Positions 8,586 to 17,195 are shown, numbered from the stretch's first letter. The stretch: 64,000 nt of DNA from CAWALV01 sp963782965 (GCA_963782965.1 CAWALV010000006.1:1116001-1180000), one strand, 5' to 3'. Made by a program: numbers and translations. Notes: generated by a model from the sequence alone, not told the origin.

Positions 8586-9595
8586 GCACGACCGCCGAAC
8601 GCGTGATGCCGCCGGGCCAAGGCATGCGGCAGCGGCGATCACGCGCCGCGCTGACCCGCTGGTCGTCGCAGGCCGGCATCACCAGCGCGTTTCTACTCGT
8701 GTGGCTCATCTTCATCCTGCTGGCGCCGGGCACCTTCCTGCACGGGCGCATCTACTCCTCCTATGCGCAGACGGTGCCGTACTTCGGCCTGATCGCACTC
8801 GGCCTCACCATGCTCATCGTCGCCGGCGACATCGACCTGTCGTTCTCGTCGACGTTCGCGCTGGGCATGGTCGGTTATGTCGCCGTCGACCATACGATTC
8901 ACAACGTCGCGCTCGGCGTCCTCGCGGCGGTTGCGGTCGGTGCCGCCGCGGGGTTCGTGAACGGATTCTTCGTCACGGTGATCGGGATCCCGGCGCTCGT
9001 CGTGACGATCGGAACGCAGTTCCTGTATCGCGGGTTGACGCTCGTCCTGGTGAACGGCAAGAGCTACACGCTCCTCGAGACGCAACACACGATCATGGGC
9101 CGACTGCTCGTCGGCCGATGGTTCGACGTCCCGATGCAGTTCGTGTGGTTCGCCGTCCTGGCCGTCGTCATCTGGGTGCTGATGTATCGCCACCGGCTCG
9201 GTCAGAACGCTCACGTCATCGGCGACAATCCGCAAGCAGCGGGCCTCATGGGCATCCCGATCATGCGCACCCGGATGATCCTCTTCGTGATCACCGGCGC
9301 CCTGGCGGCGCTTGCCGGTGTCATGAACAGCTTCCAGGTCTTCAACTTCTATCCCGCGCAGGGCTCGGGCTACCTGCTACCCGCGCTGGCGGCGGTGTTC
9401 GTCGGCGGTACATCCGTCTTCGGCGGCCGCGGCACGATCTGGGGCACGTTCATCGGCGCATTCCTCATCGGTGGCATCGAAGCCGGAATCGTCGCCGTCG
9501 GGATGAAGGACTTCTACACGCAGTTCATCTACGGAGCCATCATCCTCGGTGCGATCTCGATTCACGCGCTGCTGCAACGCAGGCTCCTCCGATGA
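8582..9595 (+). CDS. Sugar ABC transporter permease (CUT2 / RbsC-AraH family)
   Basis: This 337-residue membrane protein has about nine or ten hydrophobic segments. It carries the conserved CUT2 permease stretch [20 protein letters not shown], followed by [12 protein letters not shown]. It forms the sugar channel with the adjacent ATPase. GTG 8582 overlaps the ATPase stop (GTGA) and is preceded by GGAGG, which supports this start. Its own stop overlaps the araA start as ATGA, so transport and isomerase genes form one translationally coupled operon. Substrate is inferred as L-arabinose from araA. Confidence 0.88.
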   Translation: MSTTAERVMPPGQGMRQRRSRAALTRWSSQAGITSAFLLVWLIFILLAPGTFLHGRIYSSYAQTVPYFGLIALGLTMLIVAGDIDLSFSSTFALGMVGYVAVDHTIHNVALGVLAAVAVGAAAGFVNGFFVTVIGIPALVVTIGTQFLYRGLTLVLVNGKSYTLLETQHTIMGRLLVGRWFDVPMQFVWFAVLAVVIWVLMYRHRLGQNAHVIGDNPQAAGLMGIPIMRTRMILFVITGALAALAGVMNSFQVFNFYPAQGSGYLLPALAAVFVGGTSVFGGRGTIWGTFIGAFLIGGIEAGIVAVGMKDFYTQFIYGAIILGAISIHALLQRRLLR

Positions 9596-11085
9596 CCGCG
9601 ACGGTCTGGTTCCTGACAGGGAGCCAAGGGCTGTACGGCGAGGACGTGCTGCGCAAGGTCGAGGAGCAGGCCGGGCGGATCGTCGCCGGTCTCGACGCCG
9701 CGCCCGACATCGCGACGCAAGTCGTTCGCCGACCGGTGCTCACCACCGCTGATGCGATTCGCCGCGCCTGCCTGGAGGCCAACGCGGACGACGACTGCGT
9801 CGGCGTCATCACCTGGATGCACACGTTCTCACCCGCGAAGATGTGGATCGCCGGCCTGTCTGCGTTACGCAAGCCGATGCTGCATCTGCACACTCAGCAC
9901 AACGCGGCGTTGCCCTGGGCCGACATCGACATGGACTTCATGAACCTCAACCAGTCGGCGCACGGCGACCGTGAGTTCGGCTATATCGCCACCCGGCTGC
10001 GGCAGCGGCGGAAAGTCGTCGTCGGCCACTGGGAGAACCGGCAAGTGCAGCGGCGCGTCGGCACCTGGGTGCGGGCGGCGCGCGGATGGGCCGAAGCGCA
10101 GCACCTTCGCATCGCCCGCTTCGGTGACAACATGCGCGAGGTCGCGGTCACCGAGGGCGACAAGGTCGAGGCACAGATCCGACTCGGCTTTTCAGTCAAC
10201 GGCTACGGCGTGAGCGACCTCGCTGCCCGGGTGCAGGCAGTCGGTGACGCCGCGGTCAAGGCACTGGTGAAGGAGTACGAGCGCGAATACGCAGTCGTCT
10301 CCGAGTTGCTCGAGGGAGGTGCGCGGCACGAGTCATTGCGCGACGCGGCACGGATCGAGTTGGGTCTGCGTGCCTTTCTCGACGACGTCGGCGCCAAGGC
10401 ATTTACCGACACGTTCGAAGACCTTGCGACGTTGCCGCAACTGCCGGGGATCGCCGTCCAACGATTGATGGCCGACGGCTACGGTTTCGGCGGCGAGGGG
10501 GACTGGAAGACGGCTGCACTCGTCCGCCTGGTGAAGGTGATGAGCGAGGGTCTGCCGGGCGGCACGTCGTTCATGGAGGACTACACCTACAACTTCGGCA
10601 GCGAGCACCCGCAGATCCTCGGCGCCCACATGCTCGAGGTGTGTCCCTCCATCGCGGCGGCTCGACCGAAGTGTGAGATTCATCCGCTGTCGATCGGGGG
10701 CCGTGCCGATCCGGTGCGACTCGTGTTCACCGCACCGCCGGGGCCAGGTTTCACGGTCGGTTTGTGCGATCTCGGCACTCGCTTCCGCCTCGTCGCCAAC
10801 GAGGTCGACACAGTGGAGCCGGAGCAGGAACTCGCCCGGCTGCCGGTCGCGCACGCGGTGTGGATTCCGCGCCCCGATCTCACCACGGCGGCGGAGGCAT
10901 GGCTGCTGGCCGGCGGCCCGCACCACACCTGCTTCACCCAAGCGCTCGACATCGAGACTCTCGAGGATTTCGCGGAAATCGCCGGGGTCGAACTCGTCAC
11001 GATCGGCAGCGACACGACCACCCGGGGAGTCCGTCGCGAGTTGCGGTGGAACGATGCGTACCACCACATGACCGGCGGGGCTTGA
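9592..11085 (+). CDS. araA: L-arabinose isomerase
   Basis: This 497-residue enzyme converts L-arabinose to L-ribulose. Its length matches AraA (about 500 residues), and the four metal/catalytic residues fall almost exactly where E. coli AraA has them: Glu302 (GEGDW), Glu329 ([10 protein letters not shown]), His346 (GAHMLEVCP) and His445 (GGPHHTCFT). The N-terminus [19 protein letters not shown] is characteristic. It is the fourth gene of the transporter operon, with an ATGA overlap. No ribulokinase (araB) or ribulose-5-phosphate epimerase (araD) is present in the window, which is unusual for an ara operon; those steps must be encoded elsewhere if the pathway is standard. Confidence 0.95.
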   Translation: MTATVWFLTGSQGLYGEDVLRKVEEQAGRIVAGLDAAPDIATQVVRRPVLTTADAIRRACLEANADDDCVGVITWMHTFSPAKMWIAGLSALRKPMLHLHTQHNAALPWADIDMDFMNLNQSAHGDREFGYIATRLRQRRKVVVGHWENRQVQRRVGTWVRAARGWAEAQHLRIARFGDNMREVAVTEGDKVEAQIRLGFSVNGYGVSDLAARVQAVGDAAVKALVKEYEREYAVVSELLEGGARHESLRDAARIELGLRAFLDDVGAKAFTDTFEDLATLPQLPGIAVQRLMADGYGFGGEGDWKTAALVRLVKVMSEGLPGGTSFMEDYTYNFGSEHPQILGAHMLEVCPSIAAARPKCEIHPLSIGGRADPVRLVFTAPPGPGFTVGLCDLGTRFRLVANEVDTVEPEQELARLPVAHAVWIPRPDLTTAAEAWLLAGGPHHTCFTQALDIETLEDFAEIAGVELVTIGSDTTTRGVRRELRWNDAYHHMTGGA

Positions 11086-11107
11086 GAAAGTCGGAACGGG
11101 ACGTCGG

Positions 11108-12190
11108 TCAGCCCGGATCGCCCTGTGGTGCCGGGCCGGTCGACCCCCGGACGACGAGCGACGGCTGCAAAACCACGGTGGCGAGTTCGGGGCCGTCGAG
11201 CGCCAGATGCATCGCCTGTTCGACCATCTCGCGCAGCGGCATCCGCACTGTGGTGAGCGCGGGCACGGTGAACGCCGCTACGGGAATGTCGTCGAAGCCG
11301 GTGACGGAGAGCTGGTCGGGCACGCGAAGGCCGCGCCCGTGGGCTGCGTGCAGCAGCCCGGTTGCGAGGACGTCGGTCGAGGCGACGACCGCGGTCGGCG
11401 GTTGCGGTAGCGCGAGGAACCGGTCCAAGGCGGCGACGCCCGTTGCGGGATCGTTGGCCCCCCGTTCGAGGTAGCCGTCGGACATCGATTCCGGCCGTTG
11501 AGCGAGGTAGTGGACGAACGCCTCCTCGCGTTCCTTGATGTCGCCGAGCCGGCGGCCTCCGACGAACGCGATCCGTCGATGCCCGAGCTCGGTGAGATGG
11601 TCCAGGGCGGCATTGATGCCTGCCGTGTTGTCCACACCGACGGAAGCGACGCCGCTGGCTGCGGTTCCCTGCCACAACGTGACGACGGGGATGTGTGCGC
11701 CCGCGAGGTCCTGCAGGAACCGAGGCTGGTCACCCATGTCACCGAGCACGATGAGCGCGTCACAATGGCGGGCTTCGAGGACGCCCCAGAGCGTGATCGC
11801 TTCGTCGGCGCGCGCGTGCGCGTGGCCCAGCACGACGTTGTAGCCACGGGCGCTCGCCGCCGTGGATATCGCCTCGATGGCGCCGGCGAAGAACGGGTCG
11901 GTGATGTCGCGAACGATGAGGCCGAGCAGCATCGTGCTGGCCCCGCGCAATGCGCGCGCCATCGGGTTGGGCCGGTAGCCGAGCGCCATCGCCGTCGCGA
12001 GTACCCGTTCTCGGGTTTCCTCAGCGATCGGCACGAGGGTAGGCGAGCTGTTCAGGATGCGTGACACCGTGCTTTGTGAAAGGTCTGTGGCTCGCGCCAC
12101 GTCTCGCATCGTCACGGCCCGCGGGCGACTGCGTGCGGCGCGCTGCCCGGACGACTTACTCCCGGGGTTGCGCCCGTCCTCGCCTGCCAC
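11108..12190 (-). CDS. LacI-family transcriptional regulator of the arabinose locus
   Basis: This 360-residue LacI/GalR regulator has an HTH (VTMRDVARATDLSQSTVSRI, with hinge YRPNPMARAL) and a periplasmic-binding-protein-like effector domain (LLGLIVRDITDPFFAGAIEA, VTGFDDIPVAAFTVPALTTV). GTG 12190 is chosen because GGGAGG lies about 7 bases upstream; the 26 residues before the HTH are poorly conserved. It converges on araA, 22 bp away. A LacI-type site lies just upstream of its own start, so autoregulation is likely. Effector is inferred as arabinose or a derivative from context only. Confidence 0.86.
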   Translation of the reverse strand: MAGEDGRNPGSKSSGQRAARSRPRAVTMRDVARATDLSQSTVSRILNSSPTLVPIAEETRERVLATAMALGYRPNPMARALRGASTMLLGLIVRDITDPFFAGAIEAISTAASARGYNVVLGHAHARADEAITLWGVLEARHCDALIVLGDMGDQPRFLQDLAGAHIPVVTLWQGTAASGVASVGVDNTAGINAALDHLTELGHRRIAFVGGRRLGDIKEREEAFVHYLAQRPESMSDGYLERGANDPATGVAALDRFLALPQPPTAVVASTDVLATGLLHAAHGRGLRVPDQLSVTGFDDIPVAAFTVPALTTVRMPLREMVEQAMHLALDGPELATVVLQPSLVVRGSTGPAPQGDPG

Positions 12191-12225
12191 GAAGGGCCTC
12201 CCGGGATACGGCGCACACCGTCACC

Positions 12226-12239
12226 TGCATACGTTCGCA
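12226..12239. promoter_or_regulatory. Candidate LacI-family operator upstream of the regulator gene
   Basis: TGCATACGTTCGCA has half-sites TGCATAC and GTTCGCA around a central CpG, matching the LacI-family operator shape. It begins 36 bp upstream of GTG 12190 and probably serves autoregulation. It shares TGCATACG with the site at 6465. Confidence 0.5.
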
Positions 12240-12283
12240 GTCAACAGTACCGGGTCACCGGCGTCTTCGGGCGGCAACGGCGG

Positions 12284-12322
12284 GGCGTATCCCCGAGCGG
12301 ATGCGCCGCTCGGGGATACGCC
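12284..12322 (-). terminator. Strong hairpin, probable terminator of the aldose epimerase gene
   Basis: A perfect 17-bp stem (arms 12284-12300 and 12306-12322) closes a 5-base loop, ATGCG. It lies 49 bases past the stop of the minus-strand epimerase gene and before the regulator promoter. There is no T-tract, which is common in high-GC actinomycetes, so it may be a hairpin-only terminator or an insulator. Confidence 0.6.
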
Positions 12323-12370
12323 GGCTCGTTGGCCCGGCGCGCGTTGGCTACCGCCGCTGCGCGGCCAGGG

Positions 12371-13702
12371 TCAGCGCGACTCGTGCGGCTCGTGCCCTCC
12401 CGTCGTGAACTTGTAGGTCGTCGTCGAGATGAACGTCTTGCCGGCGTTGAGCACGACCGAAGGCCATCCCGGCTGGCCGATGTGGTGCGGGGTGTCGGGG
12501 AAGTGCTGGGTTTCGAGCGTGAACCCGCTCGTCTGCCGGTAGGTGTGGCCACCAGTGCCGGTGAGGTCGCCGACCAGGAAGTTGCCGGAGTAGAACTGGA
12601 CGCCGGGCTGGTCGGTGTACGTCGACAGCGTGATGCCGGTGCCCGGGTCCTTGGCTACGGCCACGAGCCGGTAGCCCGAGCCCTCGAGCACCCAGTTGTG
12701 GTCGTACCCGTGCGCGATCACGAGCTGGTTGTACGTGCCGTCCGTGCCGTCCGGCATGGTGACGTTGGTGATGTCCTGCCCGATCGGCTTCAGCGAGCGG
12801 AAGTCGAACGGCGTGCCGGCCACCGGCACTTCGAACGGTGCTGTCGGGATGAAGCTGGTGTCGATGGGTGAGTACTTGTTCGCCCGTATCGAGAGGAGCT
12901 GGTCATACACCGGGCCGGATGCTTCTCCGGCCAGGTTGAAGTAGGTGTGGTTCGTCAGGTTGAGGACGGTTGCCTTCCCGCCCGACGGCTCGGTGTTCGT
13001 AGCGTTGTAGGTGATCCTGAGGCCGTTGTCCTTGGTGAGCGAGTAGGTCACGGTGGTGGTGAGCGACGCCGGGAATCCCTCGTCGCCGTCCGGGCTCGTC
13101 AACGTCAGCTTCAATACCGCGCTGTTCGGCTCCGTCTTGGTCGTGGCGCTCCACACCATCGTGTTCCACCCGAGGTCACCGCCGTGCAGCGTATTCGTAC
13201 CGTTGTTGGCCGGCAGCGTGTACGTGGCCCCGTCGTTGGAGCAGTCGGTGCACTGCATCGTGAAGGAATGGTCGGCGATCCGGTTCGCGTAGCGGCCGAT
13301 CGTCGCGCCGAAGTAGGTGTCACCCGATCCTCCGGGAAGCGGCCAGGCCACCCCGGTGTGTTGTTGCAGAAAGTCGTTCACGTAGTCGGACAAGGTCGGG
13401 AAGCCGAGAGCGACGTTTGTCTGGTGCCCGCGACGGTCGGCGACCCAGATCGATTGCACGGTTGCCCCGAAGTTTGTGATCTTGACGGTCATGTTGTTGC
13501 CGCTGGTCAATGTGTAGAGGTCGACCGCATGACCGTCGAAGGTGCCCCACGGCTGACTCGAGATCGCGGGGTGAGCTGTGCTCTCGTGCGCGGCGGTGGC
13601 GCTCGCCGACCCTTGGACGGCAAGGGTCGCCGCAACGGCCGAGCAGAGCGCGATGATCCCGATGCGCGTGAAGGGTCTGTGTAGCGCATAGCTCGAACGC
13701 AT
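12371..13702 (-). CDS. Secreted aldose 1-epimerase (galactose mutarotase family)
   Basis: This 443-residue protein begins with a Sec signal peptide (RIGIIALCSAVAATLAVQGS, cleavage near ASA-TA around residue 37). A galactose mutarotase fold follows: ITNFGATVQSIWV, GATIGRYANRIA, HGGDLGWNT, NLTNHTYFNLAG and FTLETQHFPD. The His residues in the HGG and NHTYFNL motifs and the Glu in LETQHFPD are the expected catalytic set. It interconverts sugar anomers outside the cell, feeding the transporter. ATG 13702 is preceded by GGAAGGGG. Upstream lie a LacI-like operator and a second symmetric repeat array. Linked to arabinose use by position and operator. Confidence 0.88.
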   Translation of the reverse strand: MRSSYALHRPFTRIGIIALCSAVAATLAVQGSASATAAHESTAHPAISSQPWGTFDGHAVDLYTLTSGNNMTVKITNFGATVQSIWVADRRGHQTNVALGFPTLSDYVNDFLQQHTGVAWPLPGGSGDTYFGATIGRYANRIADHSFTMQCTDCSNDGATYTLPANNGTNTLHGGDLGWNTMVWSATTKTEPNSAVLKLTLTSPDGDEGFPASLTTTVTYSLTKDNGLRITYNATNTEPSGGKATVLNLTNHTYFNLAGEASGPVYDQLLSIRANKYSPIDTSFIPTAPFEVPVAGTPFDFRSLKPIGQDITNVTMPDGTDGTYNQLVIAHGYDHNWVLEGSGYRLVAVAKDPGTGITLSTYTDQPGVQFYSGNFLVGDLTGTGGHTYRQTSGFTLETQHFPDTPHHIGQPGWPSVVLNAGKTFISTTTYKFTTGGHEPHESR

Positions 13703-13737
13703 ATCCGTTCCCCTTCCAGCCTGCTATACGTAAGCCT

Positions 13738-13749
13738 GCAACCGTTTGC
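13738..13749. promoter_or_regulatory. Candidate LacI-family operator upstream of the aldose epimerase
   Basis: GCAACCGTTTGC is a near-perfect palindrome with a central CpG, close to the general LacI-family consensus GCAAACGTTTGC (one mismatched pair). It begins 36 bp upstream of ATG 13702, the same distance as the site upstream of the regulator gene. Confidence 0.5.
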
Positions 13750-13756
13750 TGCTGGC

Positions 13757-13807
13757 ATATCGGTTTATATCGCTAGATCTCGCCCACGCATATACCGACT
13801 TATACCG
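13757..13807. promoter_or_regulatory. Two-fold symmetric array of four 7-bp half-sites
   Basis: ATATCGG (13757-13763) and ATATCGC (13767-13773) form a direct repeat with a 10-bp period. TATACCG at 13791-13797 and 13801-13807 forms a second pair in inverted orientation with the same period. The array is symmetric about 13782. It sits in the gap between the epimerase and the lipoprotein cassette, which are divergent. A 10-bp period puts the sites on one DNA face, as for tandem-binding regulators. The cognate protein is unknown. Confidence 0.5.
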
Positions 13808-13917
13808 TTATGCCTGAAACAGGAAGGTTTGCCCGAACCTTTCGGGGTCGCCGGCCGGGGTCCGCTGAACCGGATCGGCCCGCAGTACGTGAAGCGGGCT
13901 GACGGAAGGAGGCAGTC

Positions 13918-14136
13918 ATGCCACGACGGCTGCTGATGGCGGTTCTCACCATGGTGTTGGCGACATCTCTCGCCGCGTGTCACGGGTCCTCGAACAAGCA
14001 GAACTCTCCGACCACGCCTGGTAGCCACGCCCCGAGCTCGCCGACCGCGACGTGCACGATCCCGCAGAACAACGGCGGCGACCACGACGCCGACAACAAC
14101 GGAGGGCCTGATGACGGTGACGGTTGCGACGTCTGA
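13918..14136 (+). CDS. Small putative lipoprotein, function unknown
   Basis: This 72-residue product has a lipoprotein signal (LLMAVLTMVLATSLAAC, lipidated Cys near 21) and a Ser/Thr/Pro-rich segment. Its C-terminus is full of Asn, Gly and Asp (QNNGGDHDADNNGGPDDGDG), which could bind calcium or other cations. AAGGAGG precedes ATG 13918. It overlaps the next membrane-protein gene by 26 bases in another frame and starts a three-gene cassette. I recognise no family. Acidic repeats of this type are seen in cell-surface proteins, but no function should be assumed. Confidence 0.6.
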   Translation: MPRRLLMAVLTMVLATSLAACHGSSNKQNSPTTPGSHAPSSPTATCTIPQNNGGDHDADNNGGPDDGDGCDV

Positions 14137-14521
14137 GCGGGGGCGCTGGCGCGAAGGCTTCGTCCTCGTCGGCGTGGTCTTCGGTGCGGCGATGATTGCG
14201 GCTTCCGCCGTCATCCACCTGCACCTGTGGCTGCAGGGTTACCGGCATATCCATCTGATCGGCCCAGCGTTCTTGTTCCAGTCCGTCTCCGGGCTGCTCC
14301 TCGCCGCGACTCTGCTCGCCTACCGTCGGCTCGTGACGATCGCTGCGGGTGTGGCGTTTTGCGGCGGCAGCGTCGGCGCCTTGATTCTGTCGGCCACGGT
14401 GGGGTTTCTCGGCCTGCACGACGGCCTCGACGTGCCGTGGGCAGGGTGGTCGCTCGCGACCGAGCTCGCCGGATTCGTCGTGCTGCTCGGCTGCGCGGCG
14501 GTCAGTTTCCAACGGCGTTGA
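14111..14521 (+). CDS. Small integral membrane protein, function unknown
   Basis: This 136-residue protein has four predicted membrane spans (around residues 17-37, 48-68, 75-98 and 110-132). It contains the His-rich stretch VIHLHLWLQGYRHIHLIGPA between spans one and two. The HxHLW...GYRxI pattern recurs in small actinobacterial membrane proteins without known function, as far as I recall. It overlaps the upstream lipoprotein and is coupled to the downstream lipoprotein through TTGA. The cassette of two lipoproteins around a small membrane protein suggests a joint envelope role; the His cluster could bind metal or haem, but that is speculation. Confidence 0.65.
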   Translation: MTVTVATSERGRWREGFVLVGVVFGAAMIAASAVIHLHLWLQGYRHIHLIGPAFLFQSVSGLLLAATLLAYRRLVTIAAGVAFCGGSVGALILSATVGFLGLHDGLDVPWAGWSLATELAGFVVLLGCAAVSFQRR

Positions 14522-15009
14522 ACTCCGGACGACGGGTGGCGCAGGCCCTCCTCGTCGCGACCACCATCGCCGTGGCAGTGCTCGGTGCCGCCTGCAGCGG
14601 TGCGACGAGAACGACGGAGAAGCAGCTTCGCGCGAAGCCGGAATCCTCGCTGCTGTATCCGGGATCGCGGGCCGTTCGCCGAGTGGGAGCCGACGAGCAC
14701 CCGCAGACCGACGGAGCCGAGCCGGATCCCGCGTTCGCCGGCGTCATCGCCACGGCGTCGACGAGCGCAGGCGCGTTGCTCGAGTGGTACTCCAAAGCGA
14801 TGGTTGCCCGCGGCTACCGCCCGGCGACCTACTACCGGTTGGCGAACCAGGTCGACGGCCGGGCGTGGAGCATCCCGCACACCCGTGAGCAGGTTCAGGT
14901 AGCGATCTATCGCGCCGACGCCGGAGTAGCCGGCGCTGTCGCGGCCGGCATGATCGCCTACGAGGAGATCCTCGTCGACTACCGGGTCACCGGGCCACCG
15001 CCGAACTGA
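14518..15009 (+). CDS. Putative lipoprotein, function unknown
   Basis: This 163-residue product has a signal peptide ending in lipobox VLGAAC. The mature part contains SSLLYPGSRAVRRVGADEH, STSAGALLEWYSKAMVARGY and a C-terminal IAYEEILVDYRV. The middle segment, a residue run resembling 'LLEWYSKAMVARGYRP', looks like domains in exported proteins that bind small ligands, but I do not recognise the family. TTG 14518 overlaps the preceding stop (TTGA) and is taken as the start; GTG 14536 is the alternative. It is the last gene of the three-gene envelope cassette. Confidence 0.6.
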   Translation: MNSGRRVAQALLVATTIAVAVLGAACSGATRTTEKQLRAKPESSLLYPGSRAVRRVGADEHPQTDGAEPDPAFAGVIATASTSAGALLEWYSKAMVARGYRPATYYRLANQVDGRAWSIPHTREQVQVAIYRADAGVAGAVAAGMIAYEEILVDYRVTGPPPN

Positions 15010-15044
15010 CACGGCGCAAAGCTAGCCGGTGGAGTAGCGGCGCG

Positions 15045-15379
15045 TCAGCCGACCTCGTCGCGAGTCCTCTTACCGACGTGTTGCTCGAGCGCCATGCGCA
15101 ACCGCTGCGCCGCTTGCGGCGCTGCGCTTTCGAGCGCCCAGACGTCGCGCTTGAGCCAGTAGATGGTGTGCAGCTGGGACGTCGCTACGACCGACGCCGA
15201 GCGGTGACGTCGGCGGTGCCGCTCTCGATCGCAAAGAGCGCGTGGCCGAAGTCTCCCTGGGTGGCCAGCGCGCGCCCGGGCTCGACCTCCGACTCGGCCG
15301 CGTGCAAGGCAAGGGCCGCGAGCTCGGCGTCCGGCAGGTCGGCGAAGAGCGGGATAGCTGCGATGCGGCTGGTATGCAT
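15045..15379 (-). pseudogene. Decayed cyclic-nucleotide-binding-domain (cNBD) protein
   Basis: From ATG 15379 the frame gives SRIAAIPLFADLPDAELAAL and QGDFGHALFAIESGTADVT, the first half of a CRP-type cyclic-nucleotide-binding domain, then stops at 15185. A different frame then gives SVVATSQLHTIYWLKRDVWA and a helix ending at 15045, the last part of such a domain. The middle, including the phosphate-binding cassette (FGE...PRTA), is missing and the frames do not join. A deletion of roughly 90-100 bases plus frame loss explains this. The gene therefore seems non-functional. It converges on the envelope cassette. Confidence 0.6.
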
Positions 15380-15475
15380 GGGCGGACAGTGGCGGTTGCG
15401 GTGGCGTGGCCGGGGCGTGTGCCATGCCTGTCGTTCCCGCAAGCACGTCCTTTCGTCCGCGTCGACCGGTCGCAA

Positions 15476-15485
15476 ACATTCGCAA
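15476..15485. promoter_or_regulatory. Short motif shared by two neighbouring promoters
   Basis: ACATTCGCAA occurs here, 124 bp upstream of the solute-binding protein, and again at 17154-17163, 32 bp upstream of the secreted 480-residue protein. At the first place it is part of a 10-bp direct repeat (CGCAAACATT then CGCAACCTTC). It loosely resembles one half of the LacI-type sites. Chance cannot be excluded. Confidence 0.25.
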
Positions 15486-15609
15486 CCTTCCGATAACGGT
15501 CGGGTGACGCCCGCCATCTATGTCGTTTAGCGATCAAAGACTCGTGCATGGTCCTAGCGGCTTGCTCCAGGCCACCGCAGACGATGGCGGCTTTGTCAGG
15601 AGGATCAGC

Positions 15610-17019
15610 ATGCACAAGAACAGAAGGTGGGCCGCGGTCGGTATCGCCGCGACCGCAGCCCTGGCGGCTGCCTGCAGCAGCGGGAGCTCCGGTACCGCCA
15701 CCACCAGTCCCCGCGCCAGCGCCAGCGCGTCGATGTCGACATCCGGCTCGGCGTCGGCATCCGGCTCGGCATCGGCGTCGGTCTCGGCGTCGGGATCCGC
15801 CGGCCCCGCGTGGGCGCAACTGCCCAAGCAGGTGAACGATGGCAAGTCGGTGAAGCTGGCGTGGTGGCACAACGCCAACACCGACCCGGGCAAGAGTGCC
15901 TTCCAGCAGACAGCTGACGACTTCCACAAGAGGTACTCCAACGTCAGCTTCAACGTGCAGCCGTTCCAGAACGAGCAGATCAAGACGAAGATCGCCGCAG
16001 CTTTGCAAGGGACGCCGCCGGACATCTTCCAGCAGTGGGGTGGTGGTTCGGAGGCGACGCAGGTTCAGTCCGGCAAGCTTATGGACATCACCCAGGCGGT
16101 CTCCGGCTGGATTCAAGAACTCGGCGCGGGCGTGAAGGGCTGGCAGGTCAACGGTAAGCAGTACGGCGTGCCGTACGACTACCACGTGGTCGGCTTCTGG
16201 TATCGCACCGACCTCTTCAAGCAGGCCGGCATCACCGACCCGCCGAAGACCATGGACGACCTGTACACCGACATCAACAAGCTCAAGCAGGCCAACATCG
16301 CGCCCATCGCCGTGGGCAGCAAGGACAAGTGGCCGGACGCCTTCTACTGGGAGTACTTCGTCTTGCGTGAGTGCTCCAAGGACACCGTGACCTCGAGCAT
16401 CGCGGCGGCCAAGTTCACCGACCCGTGCTTCACCAAGGCCGGCCAGGACCTCAAGAAGCTGATCGACGCCAAGCCCTTCCAGACCGGCTTCCTCGCCACG
16501 CCAGCGCAGCAGGGTGCGGGCAGCTCGGCCGGCCTGCTGGCCAACGGCAAGGCCGCGATGGAACTGCAGGGCGACTGGGAGATGTCCGTGCTTCCGGGCC
16601 TGACCTCGGACAAGAGCTTCGCCTCGAAGATGGGTTGGTTCCCGTTCCCGTCGGTCTCGGGCGGCCAGGGTGCGCCTGGTGCAGCACTCGGAGGCGGCGA
16701 CGGTTTCTCCTGCGCGCAGGGTTCGACGGATGCCTGCCCGACATTTCTGGAATACCTCTCGAGTACACCCGTCCAGAAGAGATTGGTGAAGGCACTCGCG
16801 ATCACGATCCCGTCGAACAAGAACGCCGTGTCGGCCATCAGCGATCCGACACTGCAGAAGGTGCAGCAGTTCCTCCAGGGAGTGAGCTACAACCAGCTGT
16901 ACTTCGACCAGGCACTGCCGACGAACGTCGGTAATGCGTTGAACGACGCCATCGCGAACTTCTTCGCCGGCCAGGGGTCACCGTCCGATATTCCGGCGGC
17001 CGTGAACAACGCGCAGTAG
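15610..17019 (+). CDS. Orphan extracellular solute-binding lipoprotein, family 1 (sugar type)
   Basis: This 469-residue lipoprotein (LAAAC, Cys22) has a low-complexity Ser/Ala/Gly linker to about residue 72. A family-1 binding-protein fold follows (VKLAWWHNANTDPGKSAFQQ, GTPPDIFQQWGGGSEATQVQ, YGVPYDYHVVGFWYRTDLFK, NGKAAMELQGDWE). Such proteins bind oligosaccharides or sugar alcohols for CUT1 importers. No CUT1 permease or ATPase gene lies next to it, so it must use a distant membrane complex or act as a sensor. AGGAGG precedes ATG 15610. A 12-bp hairpin follows the stop, indicating a monocistronic unit. Confidence 0.85.
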   Translation: MHKNRRWAAVGIAATAALAAACSSGSSGTATTSPRASASASMSTSGSASASGSASASVSASGSAGPAWAQLPKQVNDGKSVKLAWWHNANTDPGKSAFQQTADDFHKRYSNVSFNVQPFQNEQIKTKIAAALQGTPPDIFQQWGGGSEATQVQSGKLMDITQAVSGWIQELGAGVKGWQVNGKQYGVPYDYHVVGFWYRTDLFKQAGITDPPKTMDDLYTDINKLKQANIAPIAVGSKDKWPDAFYWEYFVLRECSKDTVTSSIAAAKFTDPCFTKAGQDLKKLIDAKPFQTGFLATPAQQGAGSSAGLLANGKAAMELQGDWEMSVLPGLTSDKSFASKMGWFPFPSVSGGQGAPGAALGGGDGFSCAQGSTDACPTFLEYLSSTPVQKRLVKALAITIPSNKNAVSAISDPTLQKVQQFLQGVSYNQLYFDQALPTNVGNALNDAIANFFAGQGSPSDIPAAVNNAQ

Positions 17020-17045
17020 CAGAAGGCGGTGCCGCAACCGCTACC

Positions 17046-17084
17046 AGCAGCCGGTCGTCGTCCACGTGACGGCGACCGGCTGCT
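17046..17084 (+). terminator. Hairpin terminator after the solute-binding protein gene
   Basis: Perfect 12-bp arms AGCAGCCGGTCG (17046-17057) and CGACCGGCTGCT (17073-17084) surround a 15-base loop and are followed by TGTTTG. It begins 27 bases past the TAG at 17019, consistent with an intrinsic terminator. Confidence 0.65.
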
Positions 17085-17195
17085 TGTTTGCGACGGTCGT
17101 CGATGGCGCGGTAGTTCGATTTGGCGGTGGTCAACGCGGCGTCGAGGCGATATACATTCGCAAGGCGCGGAGTGTTCCGCGGGGCGAGGGGATAA

